Shown one piece after another: positions 7,995 through 16,782 of a stretch of 64,000 nt of DNA. The first letter of the stretch is position 1; every line of letters begins with the position of its first letter. The stretch is from Bacillus sp. A301a_S52 (GTDB lineage: Bacteria; Bacillota; Bacilli; Bacillales; Salisediminibacteriaceae): positions 2,236,001-2,300,000 of the forward strand of contig JABXYP010000001.1 in the NCBI GenBank assembly GCA_024701455.1, written 5' to 3'. The position numbers were made by a program, and so were the translations under genes. Below the pieces are notes generated by a model that was given only the letters and a program-made list of their open reading frames with translations, was not told the origin of the DNA and did no database searches.

Positions 7995-8304
7995 ATTGAC
8001 CTATTGCAAACGCCAAGAAAACAATAATTATGCCAGGCAGAATGATCGCTACTAAGCAAAGGAACAGTACTAATAAACTGAGCCGTTTGCCAACTTTATT
8101 ATTTTCAACTGTCTCCATTATACCTACAAGAGACAAAATAATAGTTAACATGAAAGCAAACAAAGTTGTACCCCAGTCTTGATAGAGAGAAAAAGCGGTA
8201 AATGCAAACATGGCAGCAGATAAAATAGCTATAAAACTATATGAACGATCATTTGAATCTGAAGAACTTTGTTCTAGTTCTTGTTTTTCCGATGATGATT
8301 CCAT
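7993..8304 (-). CDS. Small three-helix membrane protein, unknown function
   Basis: The 103-residue protein has a polar Ser/Glu/Gln-rich head (about 22 residues) and then three hydrophobic segments near 24-40, 46-63 and 74-100. I do not recognise a family. It follows a second 103-residue membrane protein gene (8328-8639) by 23 bp in the same direction, and the two have similar layouts, so they may be diverged duplicates or two subunits of one complex. A GGACTG site precedes the start. The stop codon overlaps the shared terminator. Confidence 0.7.
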   Translation of the reverse strand: MESSSEKQELEQSSSDSNDRSYSFIAILSAAMFAFTAFSLYQDWGTTLFAFMLTIILSLVGIMETVENNKVGKRLSLLVLFLCLVAIILPGIIIVFLAFAIGQ

Positions 8305-8327
8305 TATTTTCAGTCCTTTTAGATCGG

Positions 8328-8639
8328 CTAATTATAGATAGATTGGTATAAAAAATAACTGTACACAAGCAATCCAATAGTGACCAGCCAAATTAGTAAG
8401 TTAACAACAAGTGATACCACTGCTAAAATTTTCCCTTTTTGTGTCGGCGTTCTTAATTCTACTAAAGCAATGATTGAGAAAATGATGGCAATAAAACTTA
8501 ACAGCAAACTCACTGGAAATTTTACTGTAGCAACAATGAGCGTAGTCACGGTTAAAGCTATGGCGACCATGGATTTAACGTTATAAGTATTTTTCTTAGT
8601 CGGTAGTATATGGTCGGTTTCAGGTGTGGTGTTAGTCAT
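8328..8639 (-). CDS. Small membrane protein, DUF4190-like layout
   Basis: This 103-residue protein has a polar 22-residue head followed by hydrophobic segments at about 24-40, 43-60 and 73-98, with a charged loop (LRTPTQKGK) before the last helix. The layout of close-packed helices separated by a short Lys/Arg loop resembles DUF4190-type proteins, but the match is only by eye. A strong AGGAGG lies 8 nt before the start. It is the first gene of a two-gene minus-strand unit with 7993-8304. Confidence 0.7.
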   Translation of the reverse strand: MTNTTPETDHILPTKKNTYNVKSMVAIALTVTTLIVATVKFPVSLLLSFIAIIFSIIALVELRTPTQKGKILAVVSLVVNLLIWLVTIGLLVYSYFLYQSIYN

Positions 8640-8841
8640 GCAATATCCTCCTGTGATTAATGTATACCAACAAAGTTTACATGAATATCATTGTAATCAC
8701 AATCCTCTCTTTTTCCTATAAGAAAAAAGACGGGGCGCTTATTTTTTGTCAGCAAATTATGATACGATAAAATCAAGCATTCATACTTGCGACGATAAAT
8801 ATTGAAATAAAGTGTCACAAAATTAATAAAAATAGGAGGTG

Positions 8842-9690
8842 ATGACGATTACCGACTACCGTAATAGTGATGATTCAAGAAAAAAACATACGAAAAATGA
8901 ATTAAATGATCAATCAGAAGAAGAATTATTTTTTGACGGTGAACATTACTACACTAAAGAAGAATTTTTTAATCCTGAAGATGAGGAAGAAAGTAAGGCA
9001 AAGAAGCCCGGACGGGGACTAAAAATAACGATCGCGGCCTTTATAACGATTGCACTCTTAAGTAATATTTTTGCTATTTGGCCCCAGCTGTTTAATTTCC
9101 CGGCAATGGAATTTATTGCAGTCTCTCAAGAACTATCTAATAATGAAGATGTGCAACTGTATAAAGAGTCGGTTGTCGTGATTAGATCTGGTAATAGCAA
9201 AGGGACCGGCTTTTATATATCTGAGAATGGTTATATTATGACGAATGAACATGTTATAAGTGATTATCCTCAAGCGACCGTTTCATTTGAGAACGGCTCC
9301 AGCTATACAGCTGATGTTATCAAGACAGATCCTGAACTAGATGTAGCTATCTTACATATTGAAACAGACGTTAATTACCCTGTGTTAGATTTTGCTGAAG
9401 AGGCATTAAGTATGCCAATTTATGTCATAGGCAACCCGTTGTTTTTTAATTTTATTGCTAACCAAGGCGAGGTAACAGGAACAACTGATATTGGTAACAA
9501 AAACAACTCGTCACTCGTACTAGACGCACCTATATATCATGGGAGTAGCGGTAGTCCGGTCATAAGAGAAGACGGAAAAGTTGTAGGGATTGTGTATGCC
9601 ACAACGCGATTAGAGGATACCGATGGATCAACTAGAAAAGTCGGTCTTGCTATACCTACAGAAGAACTATCAGAATATGTAGATTATTGA
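8842..9690 (+). CDS. Membrane-anchored trypsin-like (HtrA-type) serine protease without PDZ domain
   Basis: The protein has about 282 residues: an acidic cytoplasmic head of about 55 residues, one membrane helix at 60-82, then a trypsin-like domain. The triad is His137 (TNEHVIS), Asp167 (ELDVAIL) and Ser238 (GSSGSPV). No PDZ domain follows, unlike HtrA/DegP. It should face outside the membrane and may cleave or sense envelope proteins. The start is unclear. GTG 8839 lies within the AGGAGG site, ATG 8842 is only 2 nt from it, and an in-frame ATT at 8848 is at ideal 8-nt spacing. Confidence 0.85.
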   Translation: MTITDYRNSDDSRKKHTKNELNDQSEEELFFDGEHYYTKEEFFNPEDEEESKAKKPGRGLKITIAAFITIALLSNIFAIWPQLFNFPAMEFIAVSQELSNNEDVQLYKESVVVIRSGNSKGTGFYISENGYIMTNEHVISDYPQATVSFENGSSYTADVIKTDPELDVAILHIETDVNYPVLDFAEEALSMPIYVIGNPLFFNFIANQGEVTGTTDIGNKNNSSLVLDAPIYHGSSGSPVIREDGKVVGIVYATTRLEDTDGSTRKVGLAIPTEELSEYVDY

Positions 9691-9698
9691 TACGTCCA

Positions 9699-9790
9699 AA
9701 ATCAGTGGAAGTTTTCGCTCTTCTCTTATTGATAGTTGAGTGAATTTCTCCTCTCTCTTTTGAACCGGGATGTTTATCTGTGTGATAAAC
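9699..9790 (-). repeat. Copy F of the dispersed repeat (shortened, reverse)
   Basis: Read on the minus strand it begins TTTATCACACAGATAAACATCC and ends CTTCCACTGATTTT, with the CTCAAAA-GAGAGGAG block in between. The central ACGGACGCT block present in full copies is missing, so this is an internally deleted member. Confidence 0.65.
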
Positions 9791-9884
9791 ATTTTTACTT
9801 GAGACAACATTTGTCCAATCATAAGGCATTTTTCACCATACATTAATAGTGTGAAGGGTTACTTCATGAATAGGTGGTGATCTT

Positions 9885-9953
9885 ATGCTATTTTTGTTGG
9901 TGGTCGTCATGTTTGTCCTTTTAATTATTGTTGGTGTGGCCTACAAAAAATAA
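9885..9953 (+). CDS. 22-residue YjcZ-like membrane peptide
   Basis: ATG 9885 follows TAGGTGGTGATCTT. The product MLFLLVVVMFVLLIIVGVAYKK is one hydrophobic helix with a Lys-Lys end. The core VMFVLLIIVG is very close to the LIVVLFILLIIVG segment shared by the tiny YjcZ/TIGR01732 sporulation-associated membrane proteins of Bacillus. It lacks their Gly/Tyr-rich head. The stop codon abuts the next repeat copy. The gene is too short for routine ORF calling. Confidence 0.6.
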   Translation: MLFLLVVVMFVLLIIVGVAYKK

Positions 9954-10087
9954 AACGAACCTTCAATCAGTGGGAGTTTTCGTACTTCTCCCACTGACTG
10001 GTAACTGAGTGGATCAAGTCATTAGCGTCCGTTATCTCCCGACTAAATAGAGTTCAGGAGTTACGGATGCTTATCTGTGATAAAATC
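9952..10087 (-). repeat. Copy B of the dispersed ~135-bp repeat (full, reverse)
   Basis: On the minus strand it runs from TTTTATCACAGATAAGCATC to GATTGAAGGTTCGTTTT. Two hairpins are visible. One joins the AGCATCCGTAA block with TAACGGACGCT. The other joins CAGTGGGAG with CTCCCACTG around an 11-nt loop. It begins directly at the stop of the small peptide gene and is followed by a terminator. Confidence 0.8.
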
Positions 10088-10098
10088 CTCTTATTAAA

Positions 10099-10130
10099 AA
10101 AAAGCAGTCATACAAGTATGGCTGCTTTTT
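10099..10130. terminator. Bidirectional Rho-independent terminator
   Basis: A 14-bp stem with one G-T pair (10099-10112 with 10117-10130) and a 4-nt loop has T-runs on both strands. It follows the YjcZ-like gene and repeat B, and could also end minus-strand transcription from the decayed regulator. Confidence 0.8.
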
Positions 10131-10216
10131 GCTTATGTTATTAGTTAAATTAATGGCCTAAGAGAATAGGAATCAAACTTCTATTCCTAATCGTATAGTC
10201 TCTCTTTAATACCGAG

Positions 10217-10248
10217 ATAAAACGAACCTGAATTGAGCGTGAATTTTA
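10217..10248 (-). repeat. Terminal fragment G of the dispersed repeat
   Basis: AAAACGAACCTGAATTGAG followed by CGTGAATTTTACG matches the right end of repeat B (AAAACGAACCTTCAATCAG, GGGAGTTTTCG). Only about 32 bp remain. It lies immediately beside the HxlR pseudogene. Confidence 0.5.
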
Positions 10249-10259
10249 CGAGTGATAAA

Positions 10260-10500
10260 TCACAAAAGACAGTTAATTATTTTGGTTTTTTTCTCCCACT
10301 CACATAACTCTTCCAAAACGGGTAATAATGTTTCCGTTTTACTCGTGAGACTGTACTTGACTTTAGGAGGAACTTGAGGATACTCTTTCCTTTTCACCAT
10401 ACCATCTGCTCCTAATTCTTTTAGTTATGAACTTAGCATTTTATAAGTAATAGCTCCTACAGAACAAGATTCTGAAATCATCTGAAATTTAAGTTTGCTT
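10260..10500 (-). pseudogene. Decayed HxlR family transcriptional regulator
   Basis: Read on the minus strand, residues KELGADGMVKRKEYPQVPP, KVKYSLTSKTETLLPVLEEL, CEWEKK match the recognition wing and C-terminal helix of HxlR winged-helix regulators. Upstream, KMLSS is followed by an in-frame TAA where the family has a glutamine (MLTQQLKELE). The N-terminal half has degenerated into several frames. The protein cannot be made intact. A repeat fragment sits at its 3' end and a full repeat lies about 170 bp away. Confidence 0.8.
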
Positions 10501-10993
10501 CAAAAAGGACATCAGGCAATACGACTCTTAAATAAAATTAAAACTGACAAAAACCAAATCTCTTCGTGTTTTTAGCTTTTTCATGTTGATTGCTTAGCGT
10601 ATAAACTCGCTAAAATATTCGTGGGACCCCTTATGACAATATGAACCTGACTGCTTAGCAACATTTATTTTTGATCTAATCGGAAATGATCTCTAAACTA
10701 GTAGACAAAGATCATCCATAATCTATACATGTTGAAACTAATTCTGGATGAAGCCGTTTAATTATGACTTTTAAGGTGAATAAAACTAAGTAAGTTTATC
10801 CTAAAACGATCTGCTTAACAGCTTTAAGCTATAGAAAGTGAGTGAGCAGTTAGTTTTAACCACACATACAGAGGAAATTATATTAAATGAACTTGATTAA
10901 CCACATTTATTGAACAAGTATTATCGCTATGCCCATAGGCGATCAGTCATTAATTGGCTATAATAGAGTTAGAATGAGTGGGGGGGGAAAGCC
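10501..10993. other. Gene-free region, probably decayed
   Basis: No frame with a start, ribosome binding site and recognisable product is present. The left part probably holds more remnants of the HxlR gene. A TATAAT at 10959-10964 is the likely -10 of the uspA-like gene, with a near-palindrome (GCTATGCCCATAGGC) at about 10926-10940 just upstream that could be an operator. Confidence 0.45.
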
Positions 10994-11416
10994 ATGTTTA
11001 AACGCATATTATTAGCTGGAGATGGGTCACCTCATTCGTTAAGGGCGACCGATAAAGCAATAGATATTGCCAGAAAGACGTCAGGTGCCAATGTAACACT
11101 TATTCATGTAATAGATGACATTCCAGTGAGATCGGAAGCAATTGAAAATGAAATACCGTGTAGGACCGTTCCAGAACATCGAAAAGCACAAGTAGAAAGT
11201 ATTGAAGATAAGCTCGCTCTTGCAAACATTCCCTTAAATGTGAAGTATGTATATGGTGAGCCCGGGGTCGCTATTGTGAGGGAGTCAACGACAGAAAGCT
11301 ATGATTTAGTAGTGATTGGTAGCCGTGGACTTAATCAGCTCCAGCAGATGGTACTCGGCAGTGTCAGTCATAAAGTCGCTAAAAGAGTTACCTGTCCTGT
11401 TCTTATCGTAAAATAG
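10994..11416 (+). CDS. Universal stress protein (UspA family)
   Basis: The 140-residue protein has a single Usp domain. It begins KRILLAGDGSPHS and has ALANIPLNVKYVYGEP in the middle. It ends with the ATP-binding motif G-x2-G-x9-GS (GSRGLNQLQQMVLGSVS), so it belongs to the ATP-binding class. These cytoplasmic dimers help survival under stress. It precedes a CoA-binding protein gene by 20 bp and is probably co-transcribed with it. The start has a run of G residues as ribosome binding site. Confidence 0.92.
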   Translation: MFKRILLAGDGSPHSLRATDKAIDIARKTSGANVTLIHVIDDIPVRSEAIENEIPCRTVPEHRKAQVESIEDKLALANIPLNVKYVYGEPGVAIVRESTTESYDLVVIGSRGLNQLQQMVLGSVSHKVAKRVTCPVLIVK

Positions 11417-11436
11417 TTGAAAAGGAGTGACATACA

Positions 11437-11847
11437 TTGAATAACCCTTCAAGAGATGTTATAAAAACAATTTTAGAGGAAGCAGAGCGCATTGCCATCG
11501 TTGGCTTGTCTGATAACCCAGAAAGAACCTCATATCAAATAGCTGAAGCGTTATTAAAAGACGGGTATGAAATCATCCCAGTCAACCCTTATGTTGACGA
11601 AGTGTTTGGTATAAAAGCTGTTGATAAGCTGACAGATATAGACGGCGACATTGACATTGTCAATGTATTTAGACGTCGTGAATTTGTGAAAGAGGTGGCT
11701 GAACAAACCGTTTTAACAAACGCCAACGTATTTTGGACACAATTAGGATTGTGGCATGAAGAAGCAGGTCAACTTGTAAAAGATGCAGGTAAAACAGTCA
11801 TTATGGACCGTTGTATAAAGGTGGAACATGCTATCCTTATCAAGTAG
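11437..11847 (+). CDS. yneT: CoA-binding domain protein (YneT/YccU type)
   Basis: TTG 11437 is the start, 7 nt after AAAGGAG. The 136-residue product is a single Rossmann-like CoA_binding_2 domain: IAIVGLSDNPERTSYQIAE at the N-terminus, YEIIPVNPYVDEVFG, and FWTQLGLWHEEAG. Related proteins bind CoA; the reaction, if any, is unknown. Placement just before parE-parC mirrors yneT-parE-parC of B. subtilis and supports the assignment. It ends at a terminator before the parE promoter. Confidence 0.85.
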   Translation: MNNPSRDVIKTILEEAERIAIVGLSDNPERTSYQIAEALLKDGYEIIPVNPYVDEVFGIKAVDKLTDIDGDIDIVNVFRRREFVKEVAEQTVLTNANVFWTQLGLWHEEAGQLVKDAGKTVIMDRCIKVEHAILIK

Positions 11848-11861
11848 TAGAACGAGCTATT

Positions 11862-11891
11862 GACGGCGTAATTAGCCGTCCTCTTTTTTTG
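11862..11891 (+). terminator. Terminator after the CoA-binding protein gene
   Basis: GACGGC (11862-11867) pairs with GCCGTC (11875-11880), followed by CTCTTTTTTTG. It ends the stress protein / CoA-binding unit. Confidence 0.85.
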
Positions 11892-12017
11892 TTTACTGGA
11901 AAGTTATTTTAGTATTATTAGAAAAAAATACATTTATTAGCATATATTGCAAGTATTAAAATCAGGACTTTTCACTAAAAATCAAGGGTGTTTCTTACGT
12001 AAATGTGGCATAGGTAT

Positions 12018-12045
12018 TTGACAAAGTCACTATAAAGCATATATT
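12018..12045 (+). promoter_or_regulatory. Sigma-A promoter of parE-parC
   Basis: TTGACA (12018-12023), a 16-bp spacer and TATATT (12040-12045) form a good vegetative promoter about 113 bp before the parE start. The surrounding 267 bp (11892-12158) hold no other gene. Confidence 0.65.
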
Positions 12046-12158
12046 TTAAGTAAGTAACACCGCTTAGGTTTTTATTAACTGATTATCGAAAGTCCTATAC
12101 AGTTATGGTATGTTAAATAGTAGCTTAAGACGGGTTACGAGAGAAAGGGGAAAAAGCA

Positions 12159-14135
12159 GTGTCCACTAAACCAACATTTGATTACAATGATGATGCGATA
12201 CAAGTATTAGAAGGTCTAGAGGCAGTAAGAAAGCGACCAGGCATGTATATTGGTAGCACTGACCATCGTGGTCTCCATCATCTTGTTTTTGAAATAGTCG
12301 ATAATTCGGTAGATGAAATTCTTGCAGGATTTGGTCAAACAATTACTGTTATAATACATAAAGATGATAGTATCAGTGTGAAGGATGAAGGGCGGGGGTT
12401 ACCTACAGGCATGCATCATACAGGGAAACCTACTCCTGAGGTCATTTTAACAGTTCTTCATGCCGGTGGTAAATTCGGTCAAGGCGGTTACAAAACAAGT
12501 GGTGGCTTACATGGCGTTGGTGCCTCAGTCGTTAATGCTCTATCTGAGTGGCTTGATGTTACCATTCACCGTGATGGAGCGATTTATACGCAACGTTTTG
12601 AATATGGCGGGAAGCCTGTGACGACGTTGGAAAAGGTAGGAACAACTAAGAAAACAGGGACCATTATCCATTTTAAACCAGATCATACTATTTTCAGTAC
12701 AACGTCATACAGTTATGACACATTGGCTGAACGACTTAGAGAATCAGCCTTTCTACTAAAAAGCGTTAAAATAACACTTATAGATGAGCGCCCTGGTAAG
12801 GAAACAATTAAAGATGAATTTCAATTTGACACTGGTCTTGAAGCATTTGTCACGTATTTAAATGAAGATAAAGAAACGTTACATCCAGTTGTATCCTTTC
12901 AAGGAGAACAAGAAGATATAGAAGTTGACTTTGCCTTTCAGTATAATGACGGTTATACGGAGAATACCATCTCCTTTGTTAATAATGTACGAACCAAGGA
13001 TGGCGGTACACATGAGTTAGGAGCTAAAGCTGCTGTGACAAGAGTTGTCAATGAACACGCTCGGAAACTTCAATTACTTAAAGAACGTGATAAAAATCTA
13101 GATGGTAACGATATTCGTGAAGGTTTTACAGCAATTGTATCAGTGAGAGTTCCGGAAGAAAAACTTCAGTTTGAAGGGCAAACAAAAGGGAAGTTAGGTA
13201 CACCAGTAGCTCGTTCAGCAGTTGACAATGTTATTTCCGAGAAACTAACTTTCTTTTTAGAGGAAAATCCAGAAATTAGTAATAACCTTATACGTAAAGC
13301 CATTAAGGCTGCTCAAGCGAGAGAGGCAGCTCGAAAAGCGCGTGAAGACGCAAGAAGTGGAAAAAAGAATAAACGTAAAGATGCGATGTTAAGCGGAAAA
13401 TTGACGCCAGCACAATCAAAAAACCCAGCGAGAAACGAACTTTACCTCGTTGAGGGTGATTCAGCTGGTGGTTCCGCAAAACAAGGACGTGACCGGAAAT
13501 TCCAAGCGGTCCTTCCATTGCGAGGTAAAGTGATCAATACTGAAAAAGCGAAATTAGCTGACATTATGAAAAATGAAGAAATTCGAACGATTATTTACGC
13601 CATTGGTGGAGACGTGGGAGCAGATTTTGATATCACAAATATTAACTATGATAAAGTTGTGATAATGACAGATGCTGATACGGATGGTGCCCATATCCAA
13701 GTCCTCCTCTTAACTTTTTTTTACCGATACATGAGGCCGCTTATTGAGGCAGGCCGCGTGTATATTGCGTTACCACCGTTATATAAAGTGAGTAAAGGAA
13801 GTGGAAAAAAAGAAAAAGTTGAGTATGCTTGGGATGAAGAAGGGTTGAAAAAGGCCATTAACAAAGTTGGAAAAGGTTATATCATACAGAGATATAAAGG
13901 ACTTGGTGAAATGGATGCTACACAACTCTGGGAAACAACGATGGATCCTGAAACACGCACATTGGTGAGAGTTACCATCGATGATATTGCTCGAGCGGAA
14001 AGACACGTCTCTACATTAATGGGAGATAAAGTGGAACCACGCCGTAAATGGATTGAGCGTCATGTTATGTTTGGATTAGATGAAGAATCGAATATACTAG
14101 ATAACGACAATTTGCAAGTAACAGAGGAGGAGTAA
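12159..14135 (+). CDS. parE: DNA topoisomerase IV subunit B
   Basis: GTG 12159 follows GAAAGGGG. The 658-residue product has the GHKL ATPase domain (VDNSVDEILAG, KDEGRGLPTGMH, GGLHGVGASVVNALS), the transducer, and the TOPRIM domain with VEGDSAGGSAKQGRDRK near residue 432 and DADTDGAHI near 505. It forms topoisomerase IV with ParC, decatenating daughter chromosomes and relaxing supercoils using ATP. The length and the absence of the extra N-terminal GyrB segments fit ParE, as does pairing with parC 3 bp downstream. Confidence 0.96.
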   Translation: MSTKPTFDYNDDAIQVLEGLEAVRKRPGMYIGSTDHRGLHHLVFEIVDNSVDEILAGFGQTITVIIHKDDSISVKDEGRGLPTGMHHTGKPTPEVILTVLHAGGKFGQGGYKTSGGLHGVGASVVNALSEWLDVTIHRDGAIYTQRFEYGGKPVTTLEKVGTTKKTGTIIHFKPDHTIFSTTSYSYDTLAERLRESAFLLKSVKITLIDERPGKETIKDEFQFDTGLEAFVTYLNEDKETLHPVVSFQGEQEDIEVDFAFQYNDGYTENTISFVNNVRTKDGGTHELGAKAAVTRVVNEHARKLQLLKERDKNLDGNDIREGFTAIVSVRVPEEKLQFEGQTKGKLGTPVARSAVDNVISEKLTFFLEENPEISNNLIRKAIKAAQAREAARKAREDARSGKKNKRKDAMLSGKLTPAQSKNPARNELYLVEGDSAGGSAKQGRDRKFQAVLPLRGKVINTEKAKLADIMKNEEIRTIIYAIGGDVGADFDITNINYDKVVIMTDADTDGAHIQVLLLTFFYRYMRPLIEAGRVYIALPPLYKVSKGSGKKEKVEYAWDEEGLKKAINKVGKGYIIQRYKGLGEMDATQLWETTMDPETRTLVRVTIDDIARAERHVSTLMGDKVEPRRKWIERHVMFGLDEESNILDNDNLQVTEEE

Positions 14136-14138
14136 TCC

Positions 14139-16601
14139 TTGGAAGAGAAAGAACGCTATCTGGATTTGCCGCTTGAAGAAGTGCTTGGCGACAGATTCGG
14201 CCGTTACAGTAAATATATTATTCAAGACCGTGCTTTACCAGACGCGAGAGACGGGTTAAAGCCTGTACAGCGTCGTATATTATATGCTATGCACGTTGAC
14301 AAAAATACAGCGGATAAACCATTTAGAAAATCAGCCAAAACAGTCGGTAATGTCATTGGTAACTATCACCCACACGGTGATTCATCTGTGTACGAGGCCA
14401 TGATTCGACAAAGTCAAGACTGGAAAATGCGTCACCTGCTCGTACAAATGCATGGAAACAATGGTTCAATTGATGGTGATCCTCCAGCTGCCATGCGTTA
14501 TACAGAAGCCCGACTTTCGAAAATTGCGTCTGAAATACTTCAAGATATTGAAAAAGATACGGTAGATTTCATGCCTAACTTTGACGATTCACAAGAAGAA
14601 CCCGTGGTTATGCCAGCCAGCTATCCTAATCTCCTTGTAAATGGATCAACAGGTATCTCCAGTGGATATGCTACCGATATCCCACCACATCATTTAGGAG
14701 AAGTGATTGATGCAGCTATTCATCAGATGAGTTCTCCTGACTGTACAGTCGATGATTTAATGCAGCATATTAAAGGCCCTGATTTTCCTACAGGTGGGAT
14801 CATTCAAGGGATTGAGGGATTAAGAAAAGCTTATGAAACAGGTAAAGGGAAGATCGTCCTACGGGGAAAGGTCTCAATTGATACTGTTAGAAGTGGGCGA
14901 GAACAACTTATCATTACTGAAATACCTTATGAAGTCAACAAAGCGAATTTAGTTAAAAAAATGGACGAGCTACGTCTCGACAAAAAAGTTGACGGCATAG
15001 CCGAAGTACGAGATGATACAGACCGAACAGGATTACGGATTGTAGTAGAACTGAAGAAAGATGCAGATGCCCAAGGTATTTTACACTTTTTATACAAAAA
15101 TACTGATCTGCAAGTCTCTTATAATTTCAACATGGTAGCTATTTATAATAAAACACCGAAACTTCTTGGATTAAAAGAAATGCTTGATGCCTATATTCAG
15201 CACCAAAAACAGGTCGTGACGCGGCGGACACGTTTCGATTTAAATAAAGCACAATCTCGTGCTCACATAGTTGAAGGTTTAATTAAAGCCGTTTCTATCT
15301 TAGATGACGTTATTGCTACAATTAGAGAATCAAAAGATAAAGGTCATGCTAAAGAGCAACTTCAACAACGCTATCAATTTAGTGAACCACAAAGTGAAGC
15401 AATCGTTAATTTACAGCTCTACCGATTAACGAACACGGATATTACGACGTTAGAACAAGAAGCTAAAGAATTACAAGACACGATTGAAAAATTAGAAAGT
15501 ATATTAGCGACTGATCAAAATTTAATTAGTGAGATTAAAAAAGAGTTACGTCGCATAAAGAAAACGTATAGCGAGAATCGTCGCACAATGATTGAAGAGG
15601 AAATTGAGGACCTAAAAATAAATCTTGAAGTCGTTGTGCCATCTGAAGATGTTCGGGTCACTGTAACGAGGGAAGGGTATGTGAAACGATCGAGTATTAG
15701 ATCTTATACTGCGTCAAACGGTGAACCACCTGGTATGAAGGAGTCGGACCGTTTATTATGCTCAATGGAAATGAACACGACTGATACATTGCTTCTTTTC
15801 ACAAAAAAAGGGTCCTATCTTTACTTACCAGTTCACGTACTTCCAGAAAACCGTTGGAAAGATAATGGCCAACATGTGGCCAATATTGTAACGATGGATA
15901 ATGAGGACGAAATTATTAAGGCTATTCCAGTTAAAGAATTTACTGACGAGAGATATTTAATGTTTGCCACTAAAAAAGGGATGATAAAACGCTCTGTTTT
16001 AAGTGATTACAAAGCGCAAAGACATTCAAAAGCGCTAATGGCAGTAAAACTGAAAAAAGATGATGATCTCATTTATGTTAGTTTAACAGATGGCAATAAA
16101 GACATTTTCATCTCTACACATTTAGGGTATGGCTTATGGTTTAGTGAAGAAGAAGTGGGTGTCACTGGACAACGCACTGCCGGTGTTAAAGCGATTAACT
16201 TAAAACCCGATGATAAAGTAATGAGCTGTCAAACGTTTACTGTGGAAGAAAAGCCTGCAATACTGCTCATAACGCAACGAGCAGCTTATAAAAAAATGAG
16301 CTTAAATGCATTTGAAAAAACATCTCGCGCTAAGCGAGGGGTTGTGATGTTAAAAGAGTTAAAGAAATCACCTCACCGTGTGTACAACGTCTTTTTAGTC
16401 CAGCCGACTGATAAAATTCATGTGGAAGCTAGTGACGGTTCACATGAAACGATTAACCCGAGTTCTGTTAGGCAAAATGATCGTTATACGAATGGCTCCT
16501 TCCTTTTCGATGTGAGTGTGTCTGGAGACATTACGGATGCATGGCTTGAGAAGAATGGGAATGATGCCACACCAGAAGCGATGGATCTAGTGGATACTTA
16601 A
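14139..16601 (+). CDS. parC: DNA topoisomerase IV subunit A
   Basis: TTG 14139 is preceded by AGAGGAGGAG and lies 3 bp after the parE stop, implying coupled translation. The 820-residue protein has the breakage-reunion domain with active-site Tyr121 in AMRYTEARL, the [12 protein letters not shown] quinolone-determining segment (Ser82 and Glu86 as in sensitive enzymes), a coiled coil around 440-500, and a C-terminal beta-pinwheel with degenerate repeats. It cuts and reseals DNA in topoisomerase IV. A strong terminator follows. Confidence 0.96.
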   Translation: MEEKERYLDLPLEEVLGDRFGRYSKYIIQDRALPDARDGLKPVQRRILYAMHVDKNTADKPFRKSAKTVGNVIGNYHPHGDSSVYEAMIRQSQDWKMRHLLVQMHGNNGSIDGDPPAAMRYTEARLSKIASEILQDIEKDTVDFMPNFDDSQEEPVVMPASYPNLLVNGSTGISSGYATDIPPHHLGEVIDAAIHQMSSPDCTVDDLMQHIKGPDFPTGGIIQGIEGLRKAYETGKGKIVLRGKVSIDTVRSGREQLIITEIPYEVNKANLVKKMDELRLDKKVDGIAEVRDDTDRTGLRIVVELKKDADAQGILHFLYKNTDLQVSYNFNMVAIYNKTPKLLGLKEMLDAYIQHQKQVVTRRTRFDLNKAQSRAHIVEGLIKAVSILDDVIATIRESKDKGHAKEQLQQRYQFSEPQSEAIVNLQLYRLTNTDITTLEQEAKELQDTIEKLESILATDQNLISEIKKELRRIKKTYSENRRTMIEEEIEDLKINLEVVVPSEDVRVTVTREGYVKRSSIRSYTASNGEPPGMKESDRLLCSMEMNTTDTLLLFTKKGSYLYLPVHVLPENRWKDNGQHVANIVTMDNEDEIIKAIPVKEFTDERYLMFATKKGMIKRSVLSDYKAQRHSKALMAVKLKKDDDLIYVSLTDGNKDIFISTHLGYGLWFSEEEVGVTGQRTAGVKAINLKPDDKVMSCQTFTVEEKPAILLITQRAAYKKMSLNAFEKTSRAKRGVVMLKELKKSPHRVYNVFLVQPTDKIHVEASDGSHETINPSSVRQNDRYTNGSFLFDVSVSGDITDAWLEKNGNDATPEAMDLVDT

Positions 16602-16630
16602 CTTTAAAAGCAAATCAGTTGCATAATGCC

Positions 16631-16671
16631 CTCTAACTGTAAGAATAACTCTTTACAGTTAGAGTTTTTTT
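16631..16671 (+). terminator. Terminator of parE-parC
   Basis: CTCTAACTGTAA (16631-16642) pairs exactly with TTACAGTTAGAG (16653-16664), followed by seven T residues. Confidence 0.9.
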
Positions 16672-16782
16672 GTGCTCTCAAATTAGTTGACAATAATTAT
16701 ATTATGTAAACTGAATTGAATGCGATTATCATGTATAATTACTTCTTTTCAAACAATACTAGAGGGACAGAGGTGATTTCGT

